Origin: Cordilura impudica
Lineage: Eukaryota; Arthropoda; Insecta; Diptera; Scathophagidae
Assembly (NCBI GenBank): GCA_963682025.1
Contig: OY821520.1
Span: 138,950,738 to 139,014,737 of the forward strand
Length of the DNA stretch: 64,000 bases
Direction: 5' to 3'
The translations under genes and the position numbers were made by a program. This document shows positions 11,922 to 22,256 of this stretch, one piece after another (the first letter of the stretch is position 1; each line of letters starts with the position of its first letter). The notes under the pieces were generated by a model, which was not told the DNA's origin, did no database searches, and saw only the letters and a program-made list of their open reading frames with translations.

Positions 11922-14045
11922 TTATTGTGGTAAATCAAGTTCCGGTTTCTCTTCCATAGCTTCATCTGATAAGTAATCCACGATGTAGTCATTCCCAGTT
12001 ATTTTTTCATTGAAATGATTGTAGTATGAACGATTAGTATTGCTAATGTATGGCAAAAGTGCCTTTAAGTCATTTAGTTTCTCAGTACTTAAAGGAACTG
12101 GTTCGTTGTTGAGTGGTAGAAGCTTGGGAACATTACTCTGTCTGGTATTCTTTTGATTTCTGGATATATCAAAAATTTTAAACTTGCCCTCAAACGAATG
12201 TTTATATAAAATATTTGGAGAGTTCGCTGTATTGCATCCATTTAATTTGCAGGCACTGAATTGGTTCGTTTGAAGTGTTCTTTTTACGATGTATATAATG
12301 AGTATTTAAACATGCTTTAAAGATTAAAACTCGGTTTGTTCCAATTCTATTTATTACTTTTATGGGAGGTTTTCTTGGTACCAAACGTATTAAATTTGCC
12401 AGATCTCGAGGCAACTCTGTATCAGCATTGGTGTTTTTTTGGTTTTTTCTATTGCTGCGTGAATGCTATCTGCTTCCATATGTGTATGTCCTGCCTTAAG
12501 AAATTTGTGGTTAAATGTTAATTGTTTGCCCGCAGCTTTCAATTTTCTAACATTTTAGAAAAATAAATATTCCAGATTTGTCCTCGGCAGGAGTCGCTGT
12601 ACATAGTTACTGTATGTATATTACAATTTGTTGAAAGATTATGTAAGTAATGGTAGATACAAGAAGCGGTTTTCTGCCCACCGCGACCAGCTACTATTTC
12701 ATTCCATAGGTAGCGTAAGGAAGATGATTTCTTTCCTATGGATTGGTAGATGGTAAGGTTAAACGTCCACAGTTGGCGTTTATAAAAACTTAATCCACAT
12801 CTAAGATAAGGGATTGGCAAGCATTTTTGTAAGTCGAGTGAAATTGTTACATAACCTGGATTATTCTGGCTTTCCTCCTTATCTATTCCTTTTAACTCGT
12901 ATGCTGACTCAGCCAAATGTAAGTGTAGGTTTTTTTCGTTCTATCTCGTTCTGGCAACATTTTAACTGCATTGCCTACTTGTCGCATTTTGCGCATGTAT
13001 CATTTTTGGGCTTGTGGAATGATAAGTTGAATTCCTCAACAAATATTTTTCTGTATAGCGAGACCATTTGCGGTTCAATATTTTTGCCCTTGCAATAATC
13101 CACGTACATTCGATGCATTTCAGCAATTGATAGATTGGATGACAAGTACTTCTTCTGTGTACGGGAGCGCGAATAGTGACTCTGATAAGCTGGTAATAGG
13201 CTTATGTGTTCTTTCATCAGGAATTTATCATTTTCTGGCACTTTAGAATGATTTTGATGTTTTCCCCGTTTATCTTCCGAACATATATTGCTATCGCTAA
13301 GCCGTTTCTTTTCTACAATTACTCTAGCTTTTTTCAAACTTATATCGAATGTATTTAGAAACATGGTTTGACACACTTCAATTTTATCACCGTTGGTTTT
13401 AGTCAAAAAATAATTTCTAGTAAAATTTAGTCTACTCTTCTTCTTATCATTACATCTCAGTCGTTCAACATTTTTTGATCTTCTTGAATGGAATTTGAAA
13501 CAACCTGGTTTTGTCCAGAGCTAGCCAACTTATAAAAACTTGTAAAAAGAAGCATGCGCTCTTCAGGGGTGAATTTTTCACAAAACTTTTTTTTGTGCAA
13601 GTGCGCGCTACTTTAATTTGTTTAGCAGATATCGTTTTTTTTCCCCGACACCGTCGTATATTCTCTAACTTTCTTATATTTCGGGTCCAATTGGAAGTAT
13701 TTCCTTTTCGTTTTTTTTTTTGTAGCCTTGCTTTCTTTTTTTCTTCCTCTGCGTGATTTGTTTGATTGGTTTCCAGCATTACCAACCAATTGTTCTTTGT
13801 TATCAACTTATTCAATAATCTCTTCAATAATCTTAAACTCTTTTTTTGGTTGTCGTCAGTGTCCGAGCTACAGTCTGTCGGTACATATCATACCCACTTT
13901 CTTCAACCGGTTCATAATCGCCTGAATTTGTACTTTCCATATCTTTAACATCCCTGAATGATGCTGATTCTGCAATATAACGATTCAAGGTTGTATAGTT
14001 ATTAAAATTTAATTTTGCTTCATAGTTGAATTTATCACTTACCAT
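11922..14045 (-). pseudogene. Transposase-like gene with YSDSCRGQ motif, decayed
   Basis: Read on the minus strand from about 14045 to a stop at 11922-11924. Blocks in order: an N-terminal acidic region; NIRRCRGKKTISAKQ (13.7 kb); a middle domain with LPAYQSHYSR, KKYLSSNLSI, MYVDYCKGK and FHKPKNDTCAKCDK (13.4-13.0 kb); VTISLDLQKCLPIPYL, LWNEIVAGRGGQKTASCIYH and VTMYSDSCRGQIWN (12.9-12.5 kb); then a C-terminal VPKLLPLNNEPVPLSTEKL block (12.1 kb). I know this as a widespread uncharacterised arthropod repeat family. Asp in LDLQK and YSDSC are plausible RNase H-fold metal ligands (inference). Frameshifts separate at least five segments. Confidence 0.75.
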
Positions 14046-14339
14046 TTTCGCCAGTGTCCGACATTTGTATAATACTTAATGTTGTTGTCTTTATTGAAAA
14101 ATAGCAATTGAACAAATTAAAAAATTATTGACAATTTTTCTTACAGATAAAATATATCACTGTAAACTTGTTTCATTTCGGTTTTTGAAGAGGGGTTAAA
14201 AATGATAAAGTACTTTTACTCTTTTAATGCTCCCTTCCTGAACCAGATATTGGTTCAACGTCAGATAAATTCAAAACTGCTAACTTAAATTAGACTCCTT
14301 ATCTTATTTTAAAAATATATAACTTTACTGATTACTAAA

Positions 14340-14510
14340 AAGGCCAAAGTAGACATTGGCCTCTTTAGCTTTAACTTTTATAGATGAGTTCATAGTGACA
14401 TTGGCCAGCATTAAAGTTATTATAGCTGTTCTGAGCATTATGTTAGAGAGGAAGAAAAGAAAACTAATGCAATTATTAACTCAAAACAGCAAAATGTTGA
14501 CATTGGCCAT
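14340..14510. repeat. Right subterminal GGCCAATGT motif cluster
   Basis: ACATTGGCC at 14353-14361, 14398-14406 and 14500-14508, plus a one-mismatch GGCCAAAGT at 14342-14350. It mirrors the left-end cluster of the same element. Confidence 0.7.
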
Positions 14511-14959
14511 TTTAGTTCCAAGTCACAGATATTGTATAGATTTAGCAATAACTTCAAATGTTTCACTTTCAATCTCCATCAATCTATACAGTGTTGTTAT
14601 GATGGAACCTTTTTGCAACTTGAAATATTTAATCATAACATAAAGTATTTTCCTGTTGTCGACGGATGTACTTTCATCAATTATTAAAGAGTAATAACTG
14701 TCACTCAAATCTTCCAAAAGTTTTTGTAAAAAAAAAGCTAGTGCCTTAACGTTTTTTTTCACCAAAGTAGTACATAGAGTTCTGTGAACTCGAACATTTT
14801 TTAGAATTTTTGATTTGTTTCCTAATTGTTTTATTACATCGGCTAGATGGTCAGTACTGTTGATTTAGCAATGTTCGAATATAAATGCAGCAATTATTAG
14901 CTCTGCGATGTTTCGTTAATATATTTATCTAAAAAAAACTATTCAAAAATTCCTATATA

Positions 14960-15909
14960 CTGTGAGCGTCAAAATAAAGTAAACCCCTTAGTTCCTCATA
15001 TTAAAACTTTTATTAAAATGAATTAATTAACACAAAATCAAAAATAAATATAAGGAATTCAAGAATTATTTAATTATAGCTGAACTCAATAAAAAAAAAA
15101 AATATAATATGTTTTCCCACAAAGATAGAACCTAATTTTTCTAATTTTTATCGAAATTCATTAGTTTGCTCTGATTCGCCTTGGATATGTATGGTTTCTT
15201 GCATGGTGTCCTTTCATTTAGACCATTTTTAAGAAGCGATCTCCTTACTGTACTCGAACTAACTGGTTTGCCTGATGTCTGCGTTATGTTTTCTGATAAT
15301 TTAACAGCACTTTAGGCTGAATATGTCTTTACTTCTCTTACTACAGCTCTAACTTCAGTACCACTAAGCTGCTTTGGGCGTCCAGATCTCATTAAATCTT
15401 CAACCTGATGGTGTTTGGCGCATTCATCAACAACTTTTTTATTGTGCAGTGGTTCCTACCCACATTTTTACATTTTTCTTTTTAAACTAAAATATTTTCC
15501 TATTATAAGCCGATATTTTCTTTCCCATAGTGAGAATATTTGCTCTTTCATGTTTTTAGTTATTATTAATTAGTACAAATCAACTTCAAATGATTTTTAG
15601 TAAAGTAGAACACGTGATCAGTACACATTTGTCACAAAAAGATTAGGTTCTTCCCCGAAATATAAAAAAGCGTAAGTAAGTGTTACCACTGTTTATTTTT
15701 TTTTGACGCGTAAAATGATGCATTTTCACTTTCGACAGATTTGCCCAATATTCCCAATTGATTTGATTTCATGTTTTATAGTAGTCAATCTCTAAATGGT
15801 ATAGTATTAAACTCTGTAATATTACTTTTTATCGTAAGTCAATAATAATTTTGTTATAAGACAATTTAAAGATTAAAAATTGCTGTTTACTCTATTTTGA
15901 CGCTCACAG
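14960..15909 (-). mobile_element. Tc1/mariner element remnant, nested in hAT
   Basis: Inverted ends CTGTGAGCGTCAAAATAAAG and its near-complement (ending TTTGACGCTCACAG) are flanked by TA on both sides (14958-14959 and 15910-15911). At 950 bp it is shorter than a full Tc1 (about 1.6 kb), so it is internally deleted. Confidence 0.85.
15130..15460 (-). pseudogene. Tc1-type transposase N-terminal fragment
   Basis: Minus-strand translation gives HQVEDLMRSGRPKQLSGTEV, then GKPVSSSTVRRSLLKNGLNE and CKKPYISKANQSK: the paired-like helix-turn-helix region with the GRPR-type hinge of Tc1 transposases. There is one in-frame stop between the two parts, and the catalytic DDE domain is absent. Confidence 0.75.
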
Positions 15910-16081
15910 TATCCTAAATTTTACACACTTAAATTTCCCCCAAAAGAAAAACAATTCTCACAATCTTGGGAAAAATACTCTAAACTGGCATCACTGACTT
16001 ACGCTCATTTTTCCACAACGAAAAGAGAGCAAGAGTCAAAATAGTATTGCCATACATATTGTAAAATTGTTCTATGATTTT

Positions 16082-16114
16082 AGTTTTTACTCTCCATAAT
16101 GGAGAGTAAAAACT
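16082..16114. repeat. Perfect 33-nt palindrome
   Basis: AGTTTTTACTCTCCAT, a single A, then the exact reverse complement. It lies just upstream of the putative untranslated exon. It may be a transposon footprint or a hairpin; function unknown. Confidence 0.8.
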
Positions 16115-16670
16115 CTCTTTTAGTGTTGTGTTAAAATAAAGAAAACAGCTTGCTGTCTGGCTGCCGCTTTCTGATTTTTATAACAAATGCCAGTTGTTTT
16201 GTAAACACCGGTGTTGTTGGTTGAATAATAAAACCGAAAACGTTCGTGCGTTAGTGGTGCTAAAAAAAAATAACAAAAATTAAGAATATCGAATCAAACG
16301 AAAAACGTGCGCGGCTACAATATCAACAACTACATTTAAAGGAATAAGAATATGGTGTAGTTTCAAAAGAAGTGCTTACAAATATTTTCGTTTTTTTTTT
16401 TGAATGCTCTAACTCCAATTATTATGAATAACAAAATAAAAAATTGAATTTATTACACCGAGTGTATACGTGTGTGTTTGTGTAGTTATAAGTGCATGCA
16501 TATGCAATTTATTTCTTTTAACAAAAAACAAGAATAATTATTTAAATACAATTTGAGAGCAGAATTCAAATAAAATAAATTTTAAAATTTAATACTCGTA
16601 GCAATAATATAAATATTTATCAGAAAAAATAAAATTAAAATAGCCTAAATAAAGTGTGGTTAAAAAAAAG
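16115..16670 (+). promoter_or_regulatory. Possible promoter and 5' untranslated exon of a host gene
   Basis: A relatively GC-richer patch (16150-16330) with AAACGTTCGTGCGTTAGTGG leads into an A- and CAA-rich, ORF-free stretch ending in AAAAAG followed by GTAAAC at 16671, a fair splice donor. The composition resembles long 5' untranslated leaders of fly developmental genes. It is not transposon-like and is single-copy in the window. No TATA box or coding exon is visible, so this is tentative. Confidence 0.3.
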
Positions 16671-17930
16671 GTAAACATAAATAAATTATGCATTTTTTTG
16701 TAATATAATAATGGCCTTAAAGCGCATTTGTGTAAGTGCTAAGCGATTTAAATAGTGCATTTATGAAAAAGGCGTGCATTCTCGAGTCATTCTATTTTAA
16801 TACGATCTTGAGTAACCGGTTTTTGTGTGTGTGTGTGTTTTTTTTCTTAATTTTCATATTCCTTCTTTCTGTTTTTGTTTTGAAACGACACAAAGCTGGA
16901 CCAGTCACTTTTTTTTGTGTAACCAGCAGCATTTAGTAATGTTTTAATACTTAACAAAAAAATCATTTGTTGAATTTCTAGTGTTTGGAGCCAATACATA
17001 CAAATGATCATACTGGTTTTTTAAACCTGTTTAGGTTAATTGTTTGTAACTATTGTGCAATTGCAATTTCATTCGTAATTTGAAAGTCTCGCACAAAACT
17101 ATATACTATTTGGTTTTGTTGCTCATTTAACCTTTCAACGTGCAACGTTCACAAAATTGATGTTATAAATAATTTATCTTGATGATTAATTAATGCCATT
17201 GAATCATATTGTTTTTTCTATATTAAGTGAAACTTTCTTACTGTCAATGGTACCAGGTCTTTTTCGAATACTCTCTTGTACACACACCCTCACTTTAAGT
17301 ACCCAAATTTTTTTGGTTAATTTCTTGATTTATCTGTTTTCAAAACGTGTTTTTGCTAATATTAACCATTCTGTGCTTTTTGCTTTACTGTTGGGTTCAT
17401 TTGACTCATGATTGACGTACAGAAAAATATTTAAAAAGAGAAAAATATTTCATAAATTTATATAGGTATTTGTGGCATAAATTAATATATTGTAGGAAAT
17501 AATTAGAACGTTTTTTGTTTCTAAATCACTAAAGAAACTGAAAAATTGTTCAAATTACTTAAATAACTGCTACAAAATATAGGAAACTAAACTTGAATTA
17601 ATAGCGTAATTAATCCAAGTCAAGCTACACTAATTGGAATACAAAGTAAATATAGTCCGATAGTCCTATTTGAAGAAATTATTTATAGGAACATTTTCAT
17701 TTGATTTTCTTATTCTAAAACTCGTTATGGCTCGATTTAGATGAAATATTTATTGAGCAACAGCCACTTCTAATTGTAAAACACAATTAAATCAATATTT
17801 TAGTTTTTAATTTTAATACTGTATTGCCTAACTTAAAAATCCTTACTCCTATAAACAAGCATCTGCTTTTGAAACACAGTGTAATTCAATTACAATTGCA
17901 GATTGAGCTTTGAAAATATGACTTGAATTA
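16671..17930. other. Intergenic or intronic stretch, no gene seen
   Basis: AT-rich, with a short GT repeat near 16825. No conserved coding, RNA gene or mobile-element end is recognised. Confidence 0.5.
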
Positions 17931-18446
17931 AATTTTTATACACTCCACACCTCAGTGGCAGAGGGTATATATAGGTTTGTCATTCCGTTTGTAACGCATC
18001 GAAATAAATTCCGGAGACCCCAAAACCATATATTTTCTTGATCATTATAACAAGGAAAGTTGATATAGCGATGACCGTCTGTCCGTCTGTCTGTGGAAAT
18101 CACGATCACGCCGTCCCTATCTTAGCTAGACCGCTCGTTTTTGTATAAAATCGTTTATTAACATCCCAAAGTAGTTGCTATTTAAAATCGTCAAAATCGG
18201 TTAAAGGGTTCACGAGATATGAATTAAACTTTGAAAAAACTCTTGAAAATATAAAATTTTTCAGTGTGTTTATTGTTTTTCTTAAGTTATGTTGTATATG
18301 TATGTTGTAATTCTTTTTATGGTTGAAGTTATTGCACTGCACGTGTCACATTGGCATAATCAAGTATTACTACGTATTTTTTATCGTTAAAATTAAAAAT
18401 GAAAAATTAATAAGAATTAAAAATTAAACATAACAAATTTAAAATT

Positions 18447-19258
18447 AACAAGTAAGAAAATTATAGTCGGTCTAGACCGACAATACGATACCCTATACCA
18501 TGCGTTTAGAGACCCTATCTCTTCGGTCCAACTAACTGGATATAGAAAATAAGCAAAAGCCAAATTTGAGTGTGATTTTTATTATTTTTTTTGGCTGCAG
18601 ATATGAAAAATTTCATATCGGATGCTATATCTATATGAGGACTAGGGCCAAAATGGACCGATCCTGACTATGTTTGGTAAAGTCTCTTGTATTTTGCAAA
18701 AATATATACAAACAAAATTTGAGAAGAATCAGTGCAATATTTTTGTTTTTTGATAGATTTAAGTGAAGATCGGGAAGCAGCTGTATATGGGGCCTATGAC
18801 TAAGAGTTGTCCCATAGGGATCATTTTTGTCTACTAATTAATGGATGTAATAAACACATACGAACCCAATTTGACTAAGATTTATATGATAATTTGGATC
18901 TTATGGCAATTAAAGTCGATTTCATAGGGGTCATTTGTATGGGGTCTAGGTCTGAACATGGACCGATTCTCACCAATTTCAATAGCGTTCATCCTATGGC
19001 CGATAAAAGCTTATATACCAAATTTAATCAAAATATATTCATATTTGCGACCTGCAGTTTGATTACAAGCTTTACATGGACACACAGACGGACGGACATC
19101 GTTAAATCGAATCAGATAGTGATTCTGATTCGATCAGATAGTGATTCTGATTCGATCGGTATAATTAAAGATGGGTCTAGGTCAAATATTTTTGGTAGTT
19201 ACAAACAGCAGCACAAAGTCATTATACCCAAACCACATAGTGGTATAGGGTATAAAAA
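18447..19258 (+). mobile_element. HINE family 1, copy 1 (DINE-1-like)
   Basis: Begins AACAAGTAAGAAAATTATA, then the GTCGGTCTAGACCGAC palindrome, then subterminal TACCCTATACCA, which returns inverted as TGGTATAGGGTA just before the TATAAAAA end. A short ACGG (GTCC) tract sits near 19086. These features match non-autonomous Helentron elements of the Drosophila DINE-1 type. It lacks coding capacity; a 122-residue frame at 18894 recurs in the other copies and is an accident of the repeat. It sits inside the degenerate AAAAATGAAAAAT tract, which flanks it on both sides. Confidence 0.85.
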
Positions 19259-19500
19259 TTAAAAATAAAACTTAATTCAAAATTAAAAATTAAAACTGAA
19301 AAATGAAAATGAAAAATGAAAAATGGAAAATGACAAATGAAAAATACAAAATGAAAAATAAAAAGTAAAAAAAATGCAAAATGAAACATGAAAAATTGAA
19401 AATGAAAAATTATAAATTAAAAATTAAAAACTGAAAATTCAAAAGTGAACATTGAAAATTAAAAATTAAAAACTCAAAATTAAAAATTTTAGCTTCGTTC
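19259..19500. repeat. Degenerate GAAAAAT simple repeat
   Basis: A low-complexity tract of AAAATGAAAAAT words. The shorter tract at 18390-18446 on the other side of the HINE copy has the same composition, so the HINE appears to have inserted into it. Confidence 0.7.
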
Positions 19501-19599
19501 TTTAGTTTCTTACCTGTTTTTATTTTTTTTTTTGTATTAAATAAAATTATTTTAAAATTTCCTCTTTTTAAACTCTTTCGTTTAACTCATACTCTCTAT

Positions 19600-20150
19600 C
19601 TGTCTGTCGTGGGGCAACCCCATTCCACCTCATCCAATTGATCTGAAAATTGGCCCATAGTCTTGTCGTGACTACAGATTAATTTTGGGGTAGTCACGCA
19701 CAGTCACGGAGAGATCTAAATGCCGCTCATCCGATCGATCTGAAACTTGGTCCATACACTTGCTGTGAAAAAAAGATTAACTTTGACTTAGTCACGGAGT
19801 GGTCTAAATGTCATTTACCCTCATCCGACCGATCTGAAACTTGGTCGATATACTTGCTGTAAAGAAAGATTAACTTCGACATAGTCACGCGCAGTCTGGC
19901 ATAGTCACGCACAGTCACGGAGTGATTTAAAACCCATTCTCCCTTATCCGATCGATCTAAAACTTGGTCGATATACTTGCTGTGAAAAAAGATTAACTTT
20001 GACATAGTCACGCACAGTCACGGAGAGATTAAAACCTCACTTCCTCTCATCCGATGGATCTGAAACTTTGTCCAAAGACTTGTTGTGGCCAAAGATTAAT
20101 TTTAAGATAGACACACACAGTCACGCACAGTCACGGAGATATTCAAAACT
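19600..20150. repeat. Minisatellite, unit about 90-120 bp, five to six copies
   Basis: The phrase GTCACGGAG recurs at about 19703, 19791, 19914, 20016 and 20130. Each unit also holds CATCCGATCGATCTGAAAC, CTTGCTGTG and AAAGATTAA. Unit lengths vary because the small word AGTCACGCAC is itself duplicated. It lies inside HINE family 2, where satellite-like expansion is common in DINE-1 relatives. Confidence 0.8.
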
Positions 20151-20632
20151 CATATGCATAAGGAAAGAAAGAGTTTTAACAAAAACTTTGTTTTAATGAG
20201 TTAGATTATTGATACATATTGATTATTTGTAACCAAGAAAAACTCGAATTCTTTATTTTTTTTTGAATTGTAGTATGACTTCTAAGGTCTCAAAACAGCC
20301 TTTTTTAGGGATGAAACTTTGGATATTATTATGATGCCGGCTGCGTTAAATAATGAATTTCATTGGTGTTCTATGATGTACTTAGGGGGTTTCTACTCTA
20401 GTAAAAATAATGAAATTTTTCAAATACTAATTAATTCTTTTTAAGGGTCGTTGTTTTTTATAATAGAAATTGGCCAACAAGAAAACCAATTAACTTTAAA
20501 TTTAGTAGGTATTCGGATTTAATGTTTCAGTATCGGCAATAGTTTCAAAGTGGTAGCCGTAACCAATTTTGGGTGGAGGGTATCAAAAATTCGGCACAGC
20601 CGAATTTAACTATCTTGTTTATTTTAACATGT

Positions 20633-21276
20633 TGTTTGTTCAAATAAATAAATAAGGTTTTACCTCCGCTATTAAAATTTTTTTTGGGTTTACAATAAGA
20701 GCTGGCAAGCAATGGTTCGATAAATTAGGAATCGCCTAAAGATAGATGGGTATGATCCATTGTCTAGTACTGTCACACATTTGGATCTTCATCACACCAA
20801 GTATATTATGATAAACCTTAAATATATAATATTTTTGGACCTTTATTTACATTATGAATAGCAGAAATCAGAAATCTGAAATCTACAACCAATATCAAAT
20901 ACTGAAATTTTTACATTTCATTACACCGGTGATAATATAACATGTTCTAGAGTAGAAAAATGAATTAAAACAAGCAAAAAAGTATTGGTAAACCAGTCAC
21001 AAAGCCAAACTTAACAATGTATTCTTATTGTGTAGTTTTGAATTCATTATAAAAGAAGTTTTTCGTTTGAACATGTTCCCTTTTTCAGAGAATTCTTTTT
21101 CGATCCATATCATTTATGATAAGATTTTTATATTTGTAAAAATAATAAATCAAATTTTAAGAATATTAATGTAAGTGACCGCACTAAATAATATTTGGCA
21201 ATTTTTGGACCTAGTTCTATATAGAACCCAGTTTAAATTTTATCATATAATTCGTTTTATAAAGGAATTATTAAAA
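20633..21276. other. AT-rich stretch, no gene seen
   Basis: No coding, RNA gene or element end recognised. Confidence 0.5.
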
Positions 21277-21631
21277 CTAGAAGATTCCAGCGCTCGAAAT
21301 TCGAGCGCAATTTCTAGGCAGCTTTATTTTTCAACTTAGCCAATTCACAAACCAACACTTTTATGGTTTATTATTATTGTGAATGAAGATAGCAAATTCA
21401 TTAACAAACACATTAACAAATTTAATAAAACACACATAGCATATGTATGTGTTCGTAGCAACTTTAAATGCAATTTACTCAAAATAAAGAAAAAAATTTT
21501 AAAATCTATAAATCTGCAAAACGGCTGAAAAGGAATACCTTTCAAATAATATACGTTTGGTCAAAATCGGGATAAAACGGTAGAACAAAACATCGATCAC
21601 TATAAATCGGCTAGCCTATTAATATTATAGA
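21277..21631 (-). mobile_element. Short non-autonomous Helitron family S, copy A
   Basis: On the minus strand it starts TCTATAATATTAATAGGC, preceded by A, and ends with the hairpin GCGCTCGAATTTCGAGCGC (21290-21308), a 9-nt spacer and CTAG, followed by T. A 5' TC, a 3' hairpin near CTAG and insertion between A and T, without target-site duplication, are the diagnostic features of Helitrons. It is 355 bp with no coding. Related copies lie at 32657, 36694 and about 41285. Confidence 0.85.
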
Positions 21632-22030
21632 TATGTGTCTTAACTATTACAAATATATATACATATGTTTTTTATATTTAAAATTAAAATTTTTAATGCT
21701 TAAAGTTTAATATTTCAATGTTGCGTGTTAAATTTGTTTTTCTTTTTTTACTTTCCTTTATTTTGAAAATTATATTATTTTGAAATAAAGTTATAAATTA
21801 ATTAAAAATAAATTGAAATTATATCCACAAGAATTTATTCTTGTGTTTGAATTACAAGGTAATTAAAAAAAATAAATAAAAAATAAAATACCATTTGTTA
21901 AATGTTTATTTTATTTTTCTATTAATGCCCTCACCACAGAAACTTTCATAACTTTTATTCACTGTTGCCAAATTTGCTGATTTTGCTATTCAAAATGCAG
22001 ATATAACGATAATTGCTCCAACAATTATTT
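21632..22030. other. AT-rich stretch, no gene seen
   Basis: Runs of A and T with no recognised feature. Confidence 0.5.
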
Positions 22031-22170
22031 TTTTGGTTTTTTAACAAAATTTGGTATTATGCATTTGTATAATACACGATGACAATAACTTGATGATTAT
22101 TTTTTTTTTTTTAACTAAATTTGGTATTATGCATTTGTTTAATACACGATGACAATAACTTGATGAATGT
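22031..22170. repeat. Tandem duplication, two 70-bp units
   Basis: TTGGTATTATGCATTTGT and ATACACGATGACAATAAC occur twice with a 70-bp period (22051 and 22121). The poly-T between the units has lengthened. Confidence 0.8.
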
Positions 22171-22256
22171 AAACAATGTATAAGAATAATGTCGAAATCA
22201 AAATCATTTTTATGCACGAGATAATTATTAATTATGTGAATTTTCATATTAAAGTA

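Larger units (their letters stand above)
11534..14528 (-). mobile_element. 3.0-kb DNA transposon with ATAT duplication, nested in hAT
   Basis: The inverted ends agree over about 35-40 bp, beginning CTGTGGCTTGGAGCTAAAAG (left) and CTGTGACTTGGAACTAAAAT (right, complement). ATAT flanks both (11530-11533 and 14529-14532); as ATAT is a palindrome the exact duplication is 4 bp at most. Several GGCCAATGT motifs lie within 300 bp of each end. The 4-bp duplication would suit the Sola group, but this is not settled. It interrupts the hAT transposase, so it is younger than that element. Confidence 0.85.
10451..14765 (-). pseudogene. hAT transposase, decayed and split by an inserted transposon
   Basis: The 5' part (14765-14529) encodes YYSLIIDESTSVDNRKILYV, the hAT catalytic-region DEST motif. 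After the inserted element, the 3' part (11529 downward) has GVDGAKLMVENI, KSICHSLHLACENAI and, near 10451-10500, LHFSNASLERAF, the C-terminal hAT dimerisation motif. Many stops and shifts separate these blocks. The motif set resembles the animal hAT group with ZMYM6/ZNF862-like proteins. It cannot make protein. Confidence 0.8.
10195..15996 (-). mobile_element. hAT transposon with 8-bp target-site duplication, carrying two nested elements
   Basis: Ends are TAGTGTTGCCAG (left) and, inverted, CAGTGATGCCAG (right), typical hAT termini. The flanks are ACTTATGC (10187-10194) and ACTTACGC (15997-16004): an 8-bp duplication with one later change. Decayed minus-strand hAT transposase is found on both sides of the insertion at 11534-14528. 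A Tc1 remnant sits at 14960-15909. Without the insertions the element would be about 1.85 kb, so it was probably internally deleted or the rest is too decayed to see. Confidence 0.85.
17932..20632 (-). mobile_element. Helentron-associated element (HINE) family 2, enlarged by insertions
   Basis: In minus orientation it opens near 20632 with AAACAAGATAG, the 15-nt palindrome TTCGGCTGTGCCGAA (about 20589-20603) and the subterminal repeat GATACCCTCCACC. It carries a GTCY microsatellite (GTCTGTCCGTCTGTCTG, about 18087) and ends near 17937 with GGTGTGGAGTGTATAAA. Palindrome, subterminal inverted repeats and GTCY tract are the hallmarks of DINE-1-like elements of flies. A HINE family 1 copy, a simple repeat and a minisatellite lie inside. 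Confidence 0.6.

Noticed and set aside
16082..16114. Palindrome as a transcription terminator
   Set aside because: Factor-independent hairpin terminators are bacterial; in this fly DNA the palindrome needs another explanation.
18894..19262. 122-residue frame with similar frames at 23702, 33827, 43282 and 56467
   Set aside because: It recurs because the HINE repeat recurs. The copies end at different places within the GTCY tract and there is no codon-level conservation, so it is not a gene.
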